Assembly: GCF_958979055.1 (NCBI RefSeq) | Contig: NC_084891.1 | Coordinates: 2,422,501-2,486,500, forward strand | Direction: 5' to 3' | DNA: 64,000 nucleotides | DNA from: Alnus glutinosa | Taxonomy: Eukaryota; Streptophyta; Magnoliopsida; Fagales; Betulaceae | Shown: positions 1 through 11,423 of the stretch, in pieces | How the letters are laid out: every line of letters starts with the position of its first letter | How positions within the stretch are numbered: the stretch's first letter is position 1 | The notes under the pieces: generated by a model | What the model saw: only the letters and a program-made list of their open reading frames with translations | Database searches by the model: none | Told to the model about the DNA's origin: nothing | Program-made: the position numbers and the translations under genes

Positions 1-435
1 GAAGCAATTAATCAGAATGCCCAGAGTATATACATCAGGAGCAATTCCTGAGAGTTCCATTTCTTTAATCAGAGAAATCACGGTTGAGTGATGCTTCATT
101 CTTGCAATGGCAGTCAGCAATTGAGTAAAATCCACGATGGAAGGCAAAGGGTGTATGTGAAGCATTCTATCAAACAAGCCCAAGGCATCATCAAGATTCC
201 TTAAGCTTCCAGATCTGCACCGATCTCTCACAGATTGCAAGAAATGATTGGGGATTTCCACATTATCTCTACCACTATTGGTAGTGTTAGCAGAAGTAGA
301 ACAAAAACTACGACAACGATAATAATAAAAAATTTGAGCATTTAAAGAAACCCTTAAATGACAATGATGAGGATCGTTAAGCAAATGATTGAAGAAGAAA
401 GCAAGAGAGTTTGTAGACTTAGCAGCCGTACCCAT
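1..435 (-). CDS. Rf-like PPR protein, copy A (5' part only, runs off window)
   Basis: The frame is open for 145 codons from the ATG at 435 down to base 1. It begins MGTAAKSTNS and continues with a Ser/Arg-rich, acid-poor stretch typical of a mitochondrial presequence (inference). A linker follows, then the first PPR motifs (IVDF-QLLTAIARM, then VYTLGILINCF). It aligns nearly codon for codon with the 5' end of copy B at 13.2-13.7 kb. Where copy B has a TAG, copy A has a sense codon (His), so copy A is probably the functional paralogue. P-class PPR proteins of the restorer-of-fertility group bind organelle RNA and often lie in tandem clusters, as here. The 3' part is outside the window, so intactness cannot be judged. 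Confidence 0.85.
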   Translation of the reverse strand, partial: MGTAAKSTNSLAFFFNHLLNDPHHCHLRVSLNAQIFYYYRCRSFCSTSANTTNSGRDNVEIPNHFLQSVRDRCRSGSLRNLDDALGLFDRMLHIHPLPSIVDFTQLLTAIARMKHHSTVISLIKEMELSGIAPDVYTLGILINCF

Positions 436-696
436 TTCCTGATGTAGAAGCCGATCTGATGCGGTGGTGGCTCTGCTCGCCTCAGCAGAAATAACAGAAG
501 AAGTAGGTCTGATGTACGAGTGGCTCTCTCTATGAGAAAAATGGGAAACTTTCACAATCTTCCGCAACGTTCAGAGAAAAGAGAGATTTGGTTGATCTTT
601 CCAACCAGACAAAGCACACGTGTTATCTCCCCTGTTACCTTGATTTTTGTTTTACACATCCAAACGACCGTTTTGCCCTTATTGATCTAACGATTG

Positions 697-728
<32 letters not shown>

Positions 729-1955
729 GTGATCATTGTTTTGTCGTCATTTCCGTTTTGCTTAATTTTTTTTTTATTTTTTTTTATAATTATATATTAC
801 TTGCATTTTTCAAATTTTTAGATCATTATTAATTAGGGTCATAATCTTTTACAACTTCTGAGTTTTGTCTTTCATTTTTCTTTTTAATCATTTCCGATGG
901 CTTAACAACAATCTTATCGAACTCTTTTTGGGCTTGTGCTGGATGGATGGTAAGAGGAGCTAGAAATTGACCTTTATATGATTTTCATAAATGTGCTATT
1001 CAATTATGATATTATTGATATAAAAAGAAGAAGTGTACAAGAGCAGGACCAACCTAAGTTATGTAATACTTGAAAGTAATGGAGTTGATTTGTTTTGTAA
1101 TGAGAGTTGGATGTTTAGTGTCCTACATTTGTGTACTAGTGCAAAGAAAATATGCACACTATTTTACACACCTTTTAAATTAGTGCATACCTCTGTGTAC
1201 TGATTTGAAGTTGCATAAATGTGAACAATGTATACAATGCACATTTGACTTTAGATTAAAAGTGAACAAAAAAATCATATGAAAACCCCATAAGCTTGAA
1301 ATAAGGCAACATTCTACAATTAAATATCAAGCAATCAGCATTACCCTAAAATGTCAAAACTATTAGCACTATAATAAAAAATCCTCTCCCGCCAACATCC
1401 AACTAAACCAATCAAAAAAATTGTTTGTCCCAACTATATCTTTTGGCTTCTTCATCTTGTTTACATCACATCATTGGAGAACTTGCATGTTGCACTGGAT
1501 ATCAGGCTTTATCCTGCATCAACATCACGAAGGCAAAAAATCAAACAAAAGAAAACTTGTATTCTAACATAACTGAATGCTATATCAAGAAGAATACAAG
1601 AGAAAATGAGCACAGTTGTGTGAATCAGGAAAAAAAAAAAAAAAGAGAGAGAGAGAGGATGTGTACAAGCGCAGGAGCAACCTGTGCTCAATCCGTATTA
1701 TTTAATTTTGCTAATATGTTATCTATTATTTGTTTTTGGGCTAACCAGTAGTATCTCAATTTCAACAATAACTAAGACCGTAATCATGCACACCAACAAA
1801 GACCTCGTACTTCATCCACTATATTTCCTATCTACAACAAAATCAATAGTGTAAACTTAATCAATAAAAACATAAAGAGTTACTTCAAACTGAAATTGAC
1901 ATATATCATATCTTAATGGTGGTGTCCATTGATAAAATAGGAGCCAAGCTCATAC
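436..1955. other. Upstream region of PPR copy A; no gene seen
   Basis: Bases 436 to about 890 are homologous to 13690-14230 upstream of PPR copy B, including a TTTTGCCCTT...GATCTAACGATT block followed by a poly-A run (697-725). This is the shared promoter/5' UTR of the tandem duplicates. Beyond 900 the sequence is AT-rich with a short GA run near 1645; open frames here are short and match nothing I recognise. Confidence 0.55.
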
Positions 1956-2256
1956 CTATTGGGCCAGCACTTTAGGTCTTCTTCCGATGGTTTTAAGTAG
2001 TAGGTCAATGAAGGATTTCACATTGGGATCATTTGGGAGCAGAGGTTGAGGATTATCATCAATTGCCCAAATCTTGTTCCTTGCAAATCCATGTTGTTCT
2101 AGTGACCCACAGTTTCCAAACTTCAAAAGCATTAATATTTGATGCATCAGTAAGAAATTTTCAAAAGTCATGCATGTAAACAAGAATGATTAGAAGTACC
2201 TGTGGGAAACAAATGGGTATTCCTTCACGCATTGATTTTGGAGGCTTGAAAATGGC
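1956..2256 (-). pseudogene. Glucose-6-phosphate 1-epimerase-like gene fragment (two exons)
   Basis: Two adjacent exons with proper borders are visible. Exon A (2256-2200) encodes AIFKPPKSMREGIPICFPQ. A 79-bp GT/AG intron follows, then exon B (2120-1956), encoding FGNCGSLEQHGFARNKIW and on through SFIDLLLK. These match the central part of plant aldose/glucose-6-phosphate 1-epimerase-like proteins, which interconvert hexose-6-phosphate anomers in the cytosol. After LLLK one extra A in an A-run shifts the frame: the family's next residues (PSEEDL, KCWP) can be read only in the +1 frame, up to a splice donor at 1955. I could not find the upstream exons or the downstream catalytic part. It is a broken, intron-containing fragment. 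Confidence 0.75.
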
Positions 2257-2689
2257 CTACATTTTATTGAAAAGAAGAGATAACCATTTGATTTAACAGA
2301 GGGATGGCTCTCTTTTTTGGATAATTGAATATTTATTGATCTCTCTCGTAGTTCATTCCCGTCGCCAATGGAGGTCACCAGCTGCCACCACCGCCAGAGG
2401 TTGCCCGCTTGTTGCTGATTTTCTATACAAACCAAACACCGAAAAAAGTTTTCAACTGAAATAATTTTCCTGAAAAAACGATTTCACTAAAAATATTTTT
2501 CAACAGTAAACATTTTTTGTCGAAACAAATGGTGCCAAAGGCTAAATAGAACTCCTACCAAGGAAAAAAGAAAAAAATAGCCTTCAAAAAAGAAATATTC
2601 TTGATCTGCCCAACTCAGCAACATACAGACGACATGCCTAGTTAACCACCAAATTCCACCCAAACGATTGTTCGATGCAGCCAAGATGC

Positions 2690-3620
2690 TTAAGAGGCAT
2701 TGTCACGCCCCCGTTTTGGGATGTAAGGGGATACGTGAACTTGAGAAAAATAAAATCATCCACAAATATGATTCTTTTTATATTAAAAGAGGATACTACA
2801 ATAAACACAAAATGTAGATTAATACCCATAATTTCACATATGTTATAAGTCTTAGTAATATTTCCGCCAATACAAATAGTCAGGGATCACAAAATAAGAC
2901 ACTGATCATATACAAAAAAGGATAATCCGGTCTTCGTACTATTTCTTGGAGGGAAACCCCTACTATCTCCAAGCTGGTCCGGACTAGCAGTGTCATTAAC
3001 TATACATAAACAAAATAAATCCCTGACTAAACGTTACGATCATGGGTTATCAAAACAAACATAAACCCACTGATCGGCATCAATGGGCCAGAACTGTGAA
3101 TCATCATAGGTGGCGACCCCAATGGGTATGCCCGCTATGAGGATGATGATGTGAAGCGCCATCTGTAAAGAATTGTAAGGGTAAGGGGGTGAGTTCAACA
3201 ACTCAGTAAGTAGCACAACAAAACAGAGAATAAAGTATAAAATTTATTTACACATTTAAAAATTTTCACATAAATAAAAATTCAGTAATAATAAGAAATG
3301 TGCATTCATAATAATCATTCATAATGTGTAAGTTTTGTCTACCACTGGTCCACTTCCGCATTTTTACCATGAGCGGTGCACGTTGGGCTCGTCCATAGGA
3401 CCGATCCCGAAGGACCCATAGGCTCATCCTGTCGTCACAGGGGAGAGCTGCCGGGTTAGGAAGCTCCCTAGGTGAGAACCTCCCCGGCCGATAGCCCCAC
3501 ACTTTTGGTGTGGTTGCCCCGCTACCCAACATTGTAATTAGTGTAAGATCCGGATCACAGCATTATGGTACCGTGTGACAAAACTTTGTGTGGTGCACAT
3601 AAAACAAGTATTCAATCATA
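2690..3620. repeat. Unclassified dispersed repeat with GC-rich core
   Basis: The block begins near TTGTCACGCCCCCGTTTTGG and contains a GC-rich patch (about 3330-3560) with GGGGAGAGCTGCCGGGTTAG and CCTCCCCGGCCGATAGCCCC, in otherwise AT-rich DNA. This wording resembles non-coding parts of plant LTR elements, but I see no LTR pair, primer site or coding domain. The class is left open. Confidence 0.35.
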
Positions 3621-5131
3621 ATTTCATCATCATGTTCATATAGTGCGCATGTAGCACATATATCATCATCCTCATTCTCATGATACACATCTAGCATATA
3701 ATTACCATCTTCATTCATTCTTGTGATTACAAATAACATATTCATTATTTCACACCTGGCATAATAGAACAATTAATATTAAAGTGAAAGTCTTTCGAAA
3801 ATTCCCGACATTTTTCTTTTGAAAGGATTTTATTTAAAAAAAACTTGCCGGGGTTTTTAGGGTTGTGTTTCCTTACCTGGCAAATCTTGAGTGGGTTCCT
3901 TGTTATATCTACCTAGAGTAGATCATAAAATATTTAGAGGATACTCAATAGGATAATCCAACTTGGCACACATAAAACTTGTAAAAAAATATATAACATA
4001 ATGGAAACTTAGGCATATGAAACCAAAAAAATATGTCTTTCATTTGCTCCTAATTTATCAGTTCTTGTTACCACATGTTGGAGCATAATGATAATGTTGT
4101 AGCCATCCGGGCATGTAACCATTTTTGGCACAAAGAAGCAAACTAATGATATTTTAAAAAAAAATGGGTTCAGCCCAATGATGTTCATATAATATCATAG
4201 GGATATAAATTATGCACCTAAGTCTAATAATCCTCAAATTTTCCATTTGTATTAGAGATTCCTCCTTAATGGTCTTTAGTGACAAATTTCCAATGGGGCT
4301 TAAAATATATGCATCTTTTTGTCATTATTAAGAGGCTTAATTTATAGACTATGTACAAGATAAATTAAGAAGGATATCGAAACAGGTTACTAAATATGAA
4401 GGATAGTGAAGTACATTCATACATTGTTTTGGAATGGAGAAAACAAAAAAAAATGAAACCTTTACTATACCAAAACTATCTATGAGCTTGACAATGCACA
4501 AATTCAACTCTGTATCAGCGTAGTTCAAATCACCACCATAAACAGAACAGATCTTAAAGATGCCATAACTTCAACCAAAGTTTAGAGCTAGATTTTATTT
4601 CCACAAGCTAATAGGTATATTAAGCTCAGTTTAAGAGAAAAAAAAATCTGTTGATCTACACTATCCAAGCAACCAACCAGAACATAAACTTTTGACAGGG
4701 TTCAAACTAAAAAAAAAAAAAAACACAAAAATCCGAGAAATGCTTAACCCAATTTACACCCGAAAATACAAAATCACAACAAATGTGTCATCCCTCGATC
4801 TGAAAAATCAGAATCAACAATTTCACACCCAAGCCTAATTCGGTACACCAATCTCATTTCCCTAAACTATTGCCAACGAAAAAATCTGGGAGGAGTTCAT
4901 CATACTTTACAAGAACCCATCCAACAAAACCCATTAGAAACCGAAAATCAGAAATTCCAATACCCGGTTGAAACTCTTTTCTTTTTCTCCACCGAAGATC
5001 CCCCTTAGAAACCAGAATTTTCCAAAACAAATCAACCCCAAACTGAAACCATATCAAGACTCATAGATTTCTCAAAAACCCACTCAACCCATATTCTGAA
5101 AATCAAGAAAAACTCTGAAATTTACACTCAC
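3621..5131. other. Intergenic, AT-rich, nothing recognised
   Basis: No frame or splice pattern here matches a family I know. On the minus strand it lies just downstream of the strong splice donor at 5131, so part could be intron of an unidentified transcript. Confidence 0.4.
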
Positions 5132-5870
5132 TGGGAGCCGGAAATCGCCGGAAAAACGCCCTCCGGTGGCGTCGCCGGCGCGGGGCCGCGATCTGCTGGC
5201 CCTGCGGTTCCGTCCGCCCAGTCCGGTGGCTAGCCCACCGGCTGGGTCTTCTCTCTTCCCCCACCTCCCTTACTCGGCCGGTCTCTCCCCCCCCCCCCCC
5301 CCCCCCCCTTTCCCTTCTTCGGCTTCTCTAGTTCTCCCCTCAACCCAACTCTGTCTCAGCAACCAGAAAAGCAAAGAAGAGAGAAGAAAGAAACAGGGGA
5401 AGGAAAGAAATGCTAAGGGCGTCAAACCAAAGAAAAAGGAAGAGGAAAGAAAAGAAAAAAAATAAAATAACTTCCAGCAACATAACATTTCAAGAGTCAA
5501 ATAATCGCAACCCAAAAACAGAAATTAAAGCTTCAACTCAACACAGTTTAATCAGAGATTTTTCTCAGAATTACAGTGCTACGAACCACCATAAATTATT
5601 CACAAAAGCTTTACAAACGAAACACAGAAGATTGATTACCTGCTGGGTTAAGTTCTGAAAATGACTAAGAAGCTGAATTCCTGCCGATGCCTTGATGCAT
5701 GGCGAGGACAGTGGTTAAATAGAAGAAGAAAAGAGCTGTCGTGGCTAACAGGTTGGTGCATAGGCTCAACGTGGGTTTCATTGGACTGAGACATGGCAAG
5801 AAGTGTCTGGAGCTTTTTGCAATTTGTCACGAGAGAGATGAAAGGTGGAAGACGTCGTGCGAGTGAAAAA
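5132..5870 (-). other. Possible 5' exon of unidentified minus-strand transcript, with 22-nt C/G homopolymer
   Basis: A GC-rich island (5140-5340) interrupts AT-rich DNA. On the minus strand it ends in a near-consensus donor (CCCA then GTGAGTGTAAA at 5131). Upstream is a long pyrimidine-rich run and an unbroken run of 22 G on the minus strand (C at 5287-5308). This layout fits a 5' UTR exon or a repeat-derived promoter. The frames through it give only low-complexity protein, so I do not call a CDS. Confidence 0.3.
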
Positions 5871-6257
5871 AAATAATACTTCTTTAATTAAACGACGCCG
5901 TTCAAGAGGACTGGTGATTTGAATTTTTTTTTTTTTTTTTTTTTAACATATATGTATATATATATATATCTGTAATTATTCTTTTAAGCCCAAGAAAATA
6001 TTGAAAAGAATTTGGGGTGTTATAGGCATCAATGAGACAACATGTTACAAAATACAGCAAACCTCTTGGCCATTCCTTTAGCAACCGAACAATCATCCAT
6101 CTGCTGGATACTTGCAGCGAAGACTCCATAAACATTCTCCTATACATCGATAAATCTGGAGTTCCTGAAGTAAAACAAGACAAATGTATTACACACTTGT
6201 CCCAGTCGCTGAATACACCAGAACCAAAATGAAGTTTATTCCACTCACACTGCAATC

Positions 6258-7722
6258 TCAATCAGCATCACCAAGTCCATCACCCCCGTCCCCTTTCTTG
6301 GATATAGGTGCAAAATGAGAACTGGATTTCTTTGTTAGTGAAGCAATTTCGGCATTTTTTCACAAGCCTGCTCCTGGTGATGGGTATGGACGCTGTTGAA
6401 AGAGAGGACCCTGAAACACACAAATAAATAAATATAACCTTTTATACTTGAAGCATTGGATAACCTCAAGCCATAAGACAAACTTCTTACAGGCCTCTGT
6501 TTATATGTATTTTCAGAATGTGTTGCCCCCTCGTGGCCCCTTGGGAGGTGAGAAGAGAGGGAGGGAGGGGGGGAGTGGGGGGTTGGATTGGCAGATGCAG
6601 GACACAGTGTCATTTGCCAAAGTTATCCCTCAATTATAAGTGTGAATACATTTTAAAACAGGTAATCATTAAATAGGTACATGTCCTTTTGTCATTGTTG
6701 TGTGACATTGACATATTGTTGGAAGAGATCCAACATCTATTTTATGCCAAACACTCGTGCAGCTGCAGACCGGCAAACTTTAATCAACCAAAAAGTAACA
6801 ACCATCATTTTTTTTTATAAGTAAGAGTAATATCATTAAAAAACACAATGCTCCATCAAGTAAGACCCATCCTATTGCTTTTGCAAGCCAACATCAAGAA
6901 AAACGCCCGTGATGCAGCACCGAGTCTCGGGCCATATATGCAGTGGTCACTCTCAGTTTCAAAAGCAGTAGGTACTGAAGCGAACCACACAAAAGCAAGT
7001 TCCAGGGAAAACTGATTGGCTAAATTCCATCAGGACTAATTCATGAATAAGCATGCTAGATCACATAGCCAAGCCAGTGAGAATAAAAGTTTCTAAGAAG
7101 TTCCAGTCTAAAACTGAGTTATTGTCACTATTACAGTATCGCCACATCTTTCATGTCAAGAAAGCTAAGATGTCTGACCTTTTTCGCCAACATGTTTGTC
7201 ATATACATGAAGATGGGGAATATATCTCTAGAAGATATGGTCAGACCCACTAAACTCAAAAAAGTCTTAACGCTATTTGCCAACTACTGAGAAAACTACA
7301 TGATCCATTTTTCCATTCAGCTCCATCTCTTGTTGATCAAATAAAAAAGAAAAGGAAAAGAAAAGAAATTCATCAAAGCAAAAGCATACCGTGGCAATGG
7401 TATTAGCTACTCGGGGCTGCACTCCTTTTAGGCCCACAACCCTGCAAAAATAAACATTAGATGAGATTAACCATTCAGGCACTTCTCCAGGGACATGCCA
7501 AATCTACTGCTATTCAACATAATCCCAAAGGGGAAGAGGGGGGGTGGGGTGGAGGACTTCTATAGTAGAATACTTGAATCAAATATGTAAATGTACCAGC
7601 CACCACGAGGAGCATCAGAATAGGAACTTGGGTCCATAGGATCCAACTCATCATCCTCATAATAAGCACGTTTCCTGCTTCCTTCTCTACTTCCTTTCCT
7701 CATTGGAGGTCTCCAATTGGAC
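6258..7722 (-). pseudogene. PQBP1-like gene, C-terminal exons only, premature stop
   Basis: Three in-phase exons are visible: 7722-7597 (contains [20 protein letters not shown]), 7441-7390 (VVGLKGVQPRVANTIAT) and 6410 downwards (GPLFQQRPYPSPGAGL). These are the conserved C-terminal motifs of polyglutamine-binding protein 1, a nuclear WW-domain splicing factor; the C-terminal YxxPxxVL-type segment is the part known to bind U5-15kD/Dim1. Here the reading frame hits TGA at 6362-6360, inside that motif. In the same frame the codons after the stop still read like the family (KNAEIAS) down to a second stop at 6258, so the break is a point change. The N-terminal WW exon is not visible upstream; farnesol kinase exons lie there instead. 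Confidence 0.75.
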
Positions 7723-7769
7723 CTGAAAACCACAGTGAGATGCTCAATTCTTATTCTTGACTCGTCTGC

Positions 7770-7910
7770 ACACGGGAATACTAAATCACTACTTATCCCA
7801 AAAGTTTAATCTTATTGGAAATGGTAAATTTAATTATTTAATTTATACTTTAACATTCTCCCTCAACAAGTAAAACCCAACGCGTGGAATATTTAACTAA
7901 GAGGAAATCG
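7770..7910. repeat. Short dispersed repeat, SINE/LINE-like
   Basis: The block CTACTTATCCCAAAAGTTTAA followed by GGAAATGGTAAATTTAATTA and ACTTTAACATTCTCCCTC is a wording I recognise as common in plant non-coding DNA. It sits between the farnesol kinase exons and the PQBP1 exons, near the junction of the two fragments. The borders are not resolved. Confidence 0.35.
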
Positions 7911-8197
7911 TAAAATCAAGATTCGAACTTAAGACCTCTTTTTCTATACTAGAATGAAGAAGAGAACCAATGACACATGGGAAAACCCCAGGGAGTAGGA
8001 TCCTCTCTATTTCATCTCAATCCATTACACCAATGTTGAGGCAAGAGAGACAACCAAAAAACCCAAAACCATTTCCCAACTTCCCCGAACAAATCCGAAT
8101 AAGGAGAAATAGTGCATATACCTCTCAAAGTATCATTTATCACAAGCAAAAACAATAGATTATGCAGAGGTCAAAGAGTAATAGTGGGGGGGGTTAC

Positions 8198-9252
8198 AGA
8201 TGCCAAAAATCCGGCAGACACCATTGCTACACTACCAGCTACAGACTTGTTTCTGTTGTAGGGAATTTTATCACTACCAAACCAACTTCCAATTATGTCA
8301 GCTAAACCTGAAACAGGGGAAGTAAAAGCCCATTATTTCCTGAACAAAATGAGAAAAAGTTAAAAAATAGAAGATCTAAGCAGGTATGCTGTTTCTTATA
8401 ATTGTGTAAGAGCTGAAGTTAACTACTACAACGGCTTAAGTCTACCCAAATCAAGCCAACAGAACAGACAGAGTAAATTGACTCGATAGGAATTACCATC
8501 CCCAGCACAAAGGTTACAAATTGCTGCAATTGAAATGGGGGAAGCTCTCCAATAAATTACACAGGCCAAAGTAATTGTTGTGGCATAGTAGAGTGGTCCC
8601 TTAAGAAGTTCCCTGATGCATGAAGTAAGCTAAGGACAAACTGAAAAGTCATGTGACGATATGAATAACCAATCAATCAAAAATGTGTGCATATTATATC
8701 CTTAAAACGAAAAATGTTTTTGCTTTGAATCTATGCTTAGACGTGGCTCAATTTTAGAAAAATTGATTCCCACCTAGGAGATATCAGAATTTGTATGGCA
8801 ACCCAGCAGGTAGAACCTTAACCAGTTTCTTATTTTGGATTACCAGAAGATATAATATCAAAAGTCCAGACAAATTAACCTCATTTCTGATATGGGTCAA
8901 CCACCTGAGTCATTTCATAGCAAAACAGAATCTCTCTAGGTGGGATCAAGTCCAGGGAAGAGAAGCAGGTATATACGACTCATTTTTCAGACAAGCATTC
9001 CCAACCAATAATTCTCTCAGAATTGTAACCTATAGTCTCCGTGTCTGGTCATTGACTTCACTATAGCCTCATCTTTCATTATTCCAAGTCCCAAGACAAG
9101 CATTCGAAATAATTGGTAATAGCTATTCAGAAGGCAGAAATGTAGTAAAATTATGAAAAACTTCATTGATAATAATAAGATTACCTGAACAGTGGCCAGC
9201 AAAGCATGAAAACCAGCCCGATGCTTACATGCACAAACTTCCGATTCAACTT
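8198..9252 (-). pseudogene. Farnesol/phytol kinase-like gene fragment (four internal exons)
   Basis: Four exons can be joined in phase: 9252-9185 (KLNRKFVHVSIGLVFMLCWP), 9122-9030 (MLVLGLGIMKDEAIVKSM, then TRHGDY), 8612-8497 (ELLKGPLYYATTITLACVIY ... ICNLCAGDG) and 8307-8198 (GLADIIG, then KIPYNRNKSVAGS and AGFLAS). These are membrane-helix and CTP-binding motifs of the plant polyprenol kinase family (VTE5/FOLK), which phosphorylates phytol or farnesol in plastid or ER membranes. The first exon (targeting and first helices) and the last exon are not found. Exon 2 also appears shortened at its 5' end, and a usual RR pair after the IIG is SW here. Downstream on the same strand come PQBP1 exons, so a chimeric transcript is possible. 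Probably non-functional. Confidence 0.75.
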
Positions 9253-10484
9253 CTAAACATAACAAAAATAAATAAAAGAAAAAAAAAATTAACAATATGG
9301 AAAAAACCTTAGATGCACAGGCTTTGGGGCAGCATGTTATGCTTGTTTGTCCCATTTTAATCGACTGCATTGAATTATGAAGAGAATTATTCCTTTAATT
9401 TTGCAAGCAAAACTAAAATGACATTTGGCCACAAAAAGGGCCAAACTAAAAGAGAAAGGAAGCTAGTCAAAATCCATCTCATATAAAATCTGAAAGGCTA
9501 AGTTTGCATGTAAAATTTTTGAAGACAACGACATGGGAATTTTGGTATATACATGTATGATGTATCGGCAAGTCAAACTCCAAGCAGTACTCGAAAAACA
9601 AGTGCACGTTCTCGTGAATTAGAGAAACAAGAATCAGCCACTATGAACCTATTCTGTTTTACCACCATATCCTTAACTTCCAAAAAAAAATGGCCGATTG
9701 AATATACAACCTAAATCAAGCACCAAAACAAACAAATCCAAGCAAAACCCAAATGAGTGAACCCAAAAAAAGAACAAAGAATCAACAGAAAAACAGACCG
9801 GTGGTGTCGTGGTTGGTGGACGGAGGCGACCAAACCGCATGAGTTTGAGAGAGATCAGCCAGATGGAGGGCGGCGGCACTGTCTGATTCTTTTGAAAATT
9901 CTCTAGTCATCTGGGGTACCCAAGTTCTTTAATCATCAATTTCAGCAAGTTCCTTCTCAATACAATGACATTAATTCCGCAAACCATTTATGGGTTTTAG
10001 CTCCAAAAAAGTTATAAAATTGTAATCCAACATGCATATTTGGATTTATTATCACTAATCCTGAGGAAAAGTTAGACCTGTGGATGGATGGTTTGACAAT
10101 CACTAATCCATCTCTGTTGCTGCAAGATTATACTTGATTATGAAATATCATTCTTGCATGTGCACGTTGTCTAGTTGCATAATGAGATATCAGGTATCAA
10201 AAACAGAGCTGGATTGGTGGTTAATTCAATTAATTATGTGAGCACATGTTATAATGCAAGTTGCAACCCAAGATTCTTTATCTTGTTTGATGTGCAACCC
10301 ATAACTTTGATTATTGTTGGATTTTATTGGGTGTTCCAAGTGTCTGATCTATTGTTGGTATATGAAATGATGATGAGTGGTCTTTCTCCACACAATTCAC
10401 TTTCCATGAGATTGTCATCTGCATGTATATATTCTATTTGCATGTATAACTTTATAGTGACCTTTTATCGGCTTAGCATATTAT
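9253..10484. other. Intergenic, no gene recognised
   Basis: A minus-strand ATG at 9879 opens 30-odd codons (MPPPSIWLISLKLMRF...) before a possible weak donor. It could be a leftover first exon but matches nothing I know. The rest is AT-rich without recognisable domains. Confidence 0.35.
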
Positions 10485-10485
10485 G

Positions 10486-10569
10486 TCCAACTCGCGCAGA
10501 TATGTGTCATCTGAATCGGCAACGGATGTCATCATAAATGTTGGTGAAGTAAAGTTTTACCTTCACAAG
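10486..10569 (+). pseudogene. NPH3/NPY-family BTB exon fragment
   Basis: The frame reads RRYVSSESATDVIINVGEVK followed by FYLHK, then GTATGG at 10570. This is the start of the BTB/POZ domain of plant NPH3/RPT2/NPY proteins (phototropin signalling and auxin-transport adaptors of CUL3 ligases), and the family's first intron follows exactly this LHK. No second exon (FPLLSKS...) occurs downstream; a tandem repeat starts 70 bp later instead. It is a single orphan exon on the plus strand, opposite to the neighbouring gene fragments. Confidence 0.65.
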
Positions 10570-10640
10570 GTATGGTCCCTTTGTTGCTTTCCCATCAAGT
10601 GAGTTGAATTTTTATATATTGACTGTTTGAATTCTTAGTT

Positions 10641-10924
10641 GTCCTATTTATATGGATTGGTCATGCCTTCAAGTTTTGATGACCACCCATAAAAATTTGC
10701 AAAACTATGGAGATTTAAATGTTGCTAATATTCAAACTGTTATGAGAGAAGTGCTAATGCTGTCATTTATACATACAAGCATGTCCTATTTATATCGACT
10801 GGTCATGCTTTCAAGTTTTGATGACCACCCATAAAAATTTGCAAAACTATTGAGATTTACATGTTGCTAATATTCAAACTGTTATGAGAGAAGTGCTAAT
10901 GCTATCATTTATACATACAAGTAT
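10641..10924. repeat. Tandem duplication, 142-bp unit x 2
   Basis: Copy 1 (10641-10782) and copy 2 (10783-10924) share GTCCTATTTATAT...CATACAAG with only a few substitutions. It is non-coding as far as I can see and lies directly after the NPH3 exon fragment. Confidence 0.9.
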
Positions 10925-11423
10925 GTGAAGAAAGCAGGAAAGTGGAACTAGTCCAACCTGATATTAGAAGATTTGTGTATGGATGGCTATGTTTTACTTT
11001 TTCACAAACTTGATTTGTGTAAGCATCTCAAGCCCACATCAAAGGCCGAAAACTCCAACCAAACACATGCTATATTAGGTAGTTTGATCACTACAAACCA
11101 AAGTCACATACACTTGAGGGTTTGCTTAACTATATCATAACAATGATACATTTCTTTTATCATAATATCCCTATTATGGAATATTTATCGCATAAATAAA
11201 AAATTAATTTAATTGATGAAATACTTAAAAGTTTAACTTGGTCGCTAGTAAGCAAACAACCATCAAAAACCCAAAACTCCAAATGAACAACATTATGCAA
11301 TGAGAAATTATACACACATCCCCTACACATCTCCATACAACAAAATTTCAAATCCACTATTGAATTTGTGGGACCCAATATGAATCCCATAAATCCAATG
11401 ATAGATTTAGATTTATATATATA

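Noticed and set aside
5166-5515. Pro-rich 99-codon frame (+) and overlapping 81-codon frame (-)
   Set aside because: Low-complexity, run through a C22 homopolymer, no family resemblance.
10175-10537. 120-codon frame on the plus strand
   Set aside because: The conserved NPH3 exon at its end is read in a different frame; the rest has no recognisable domain.
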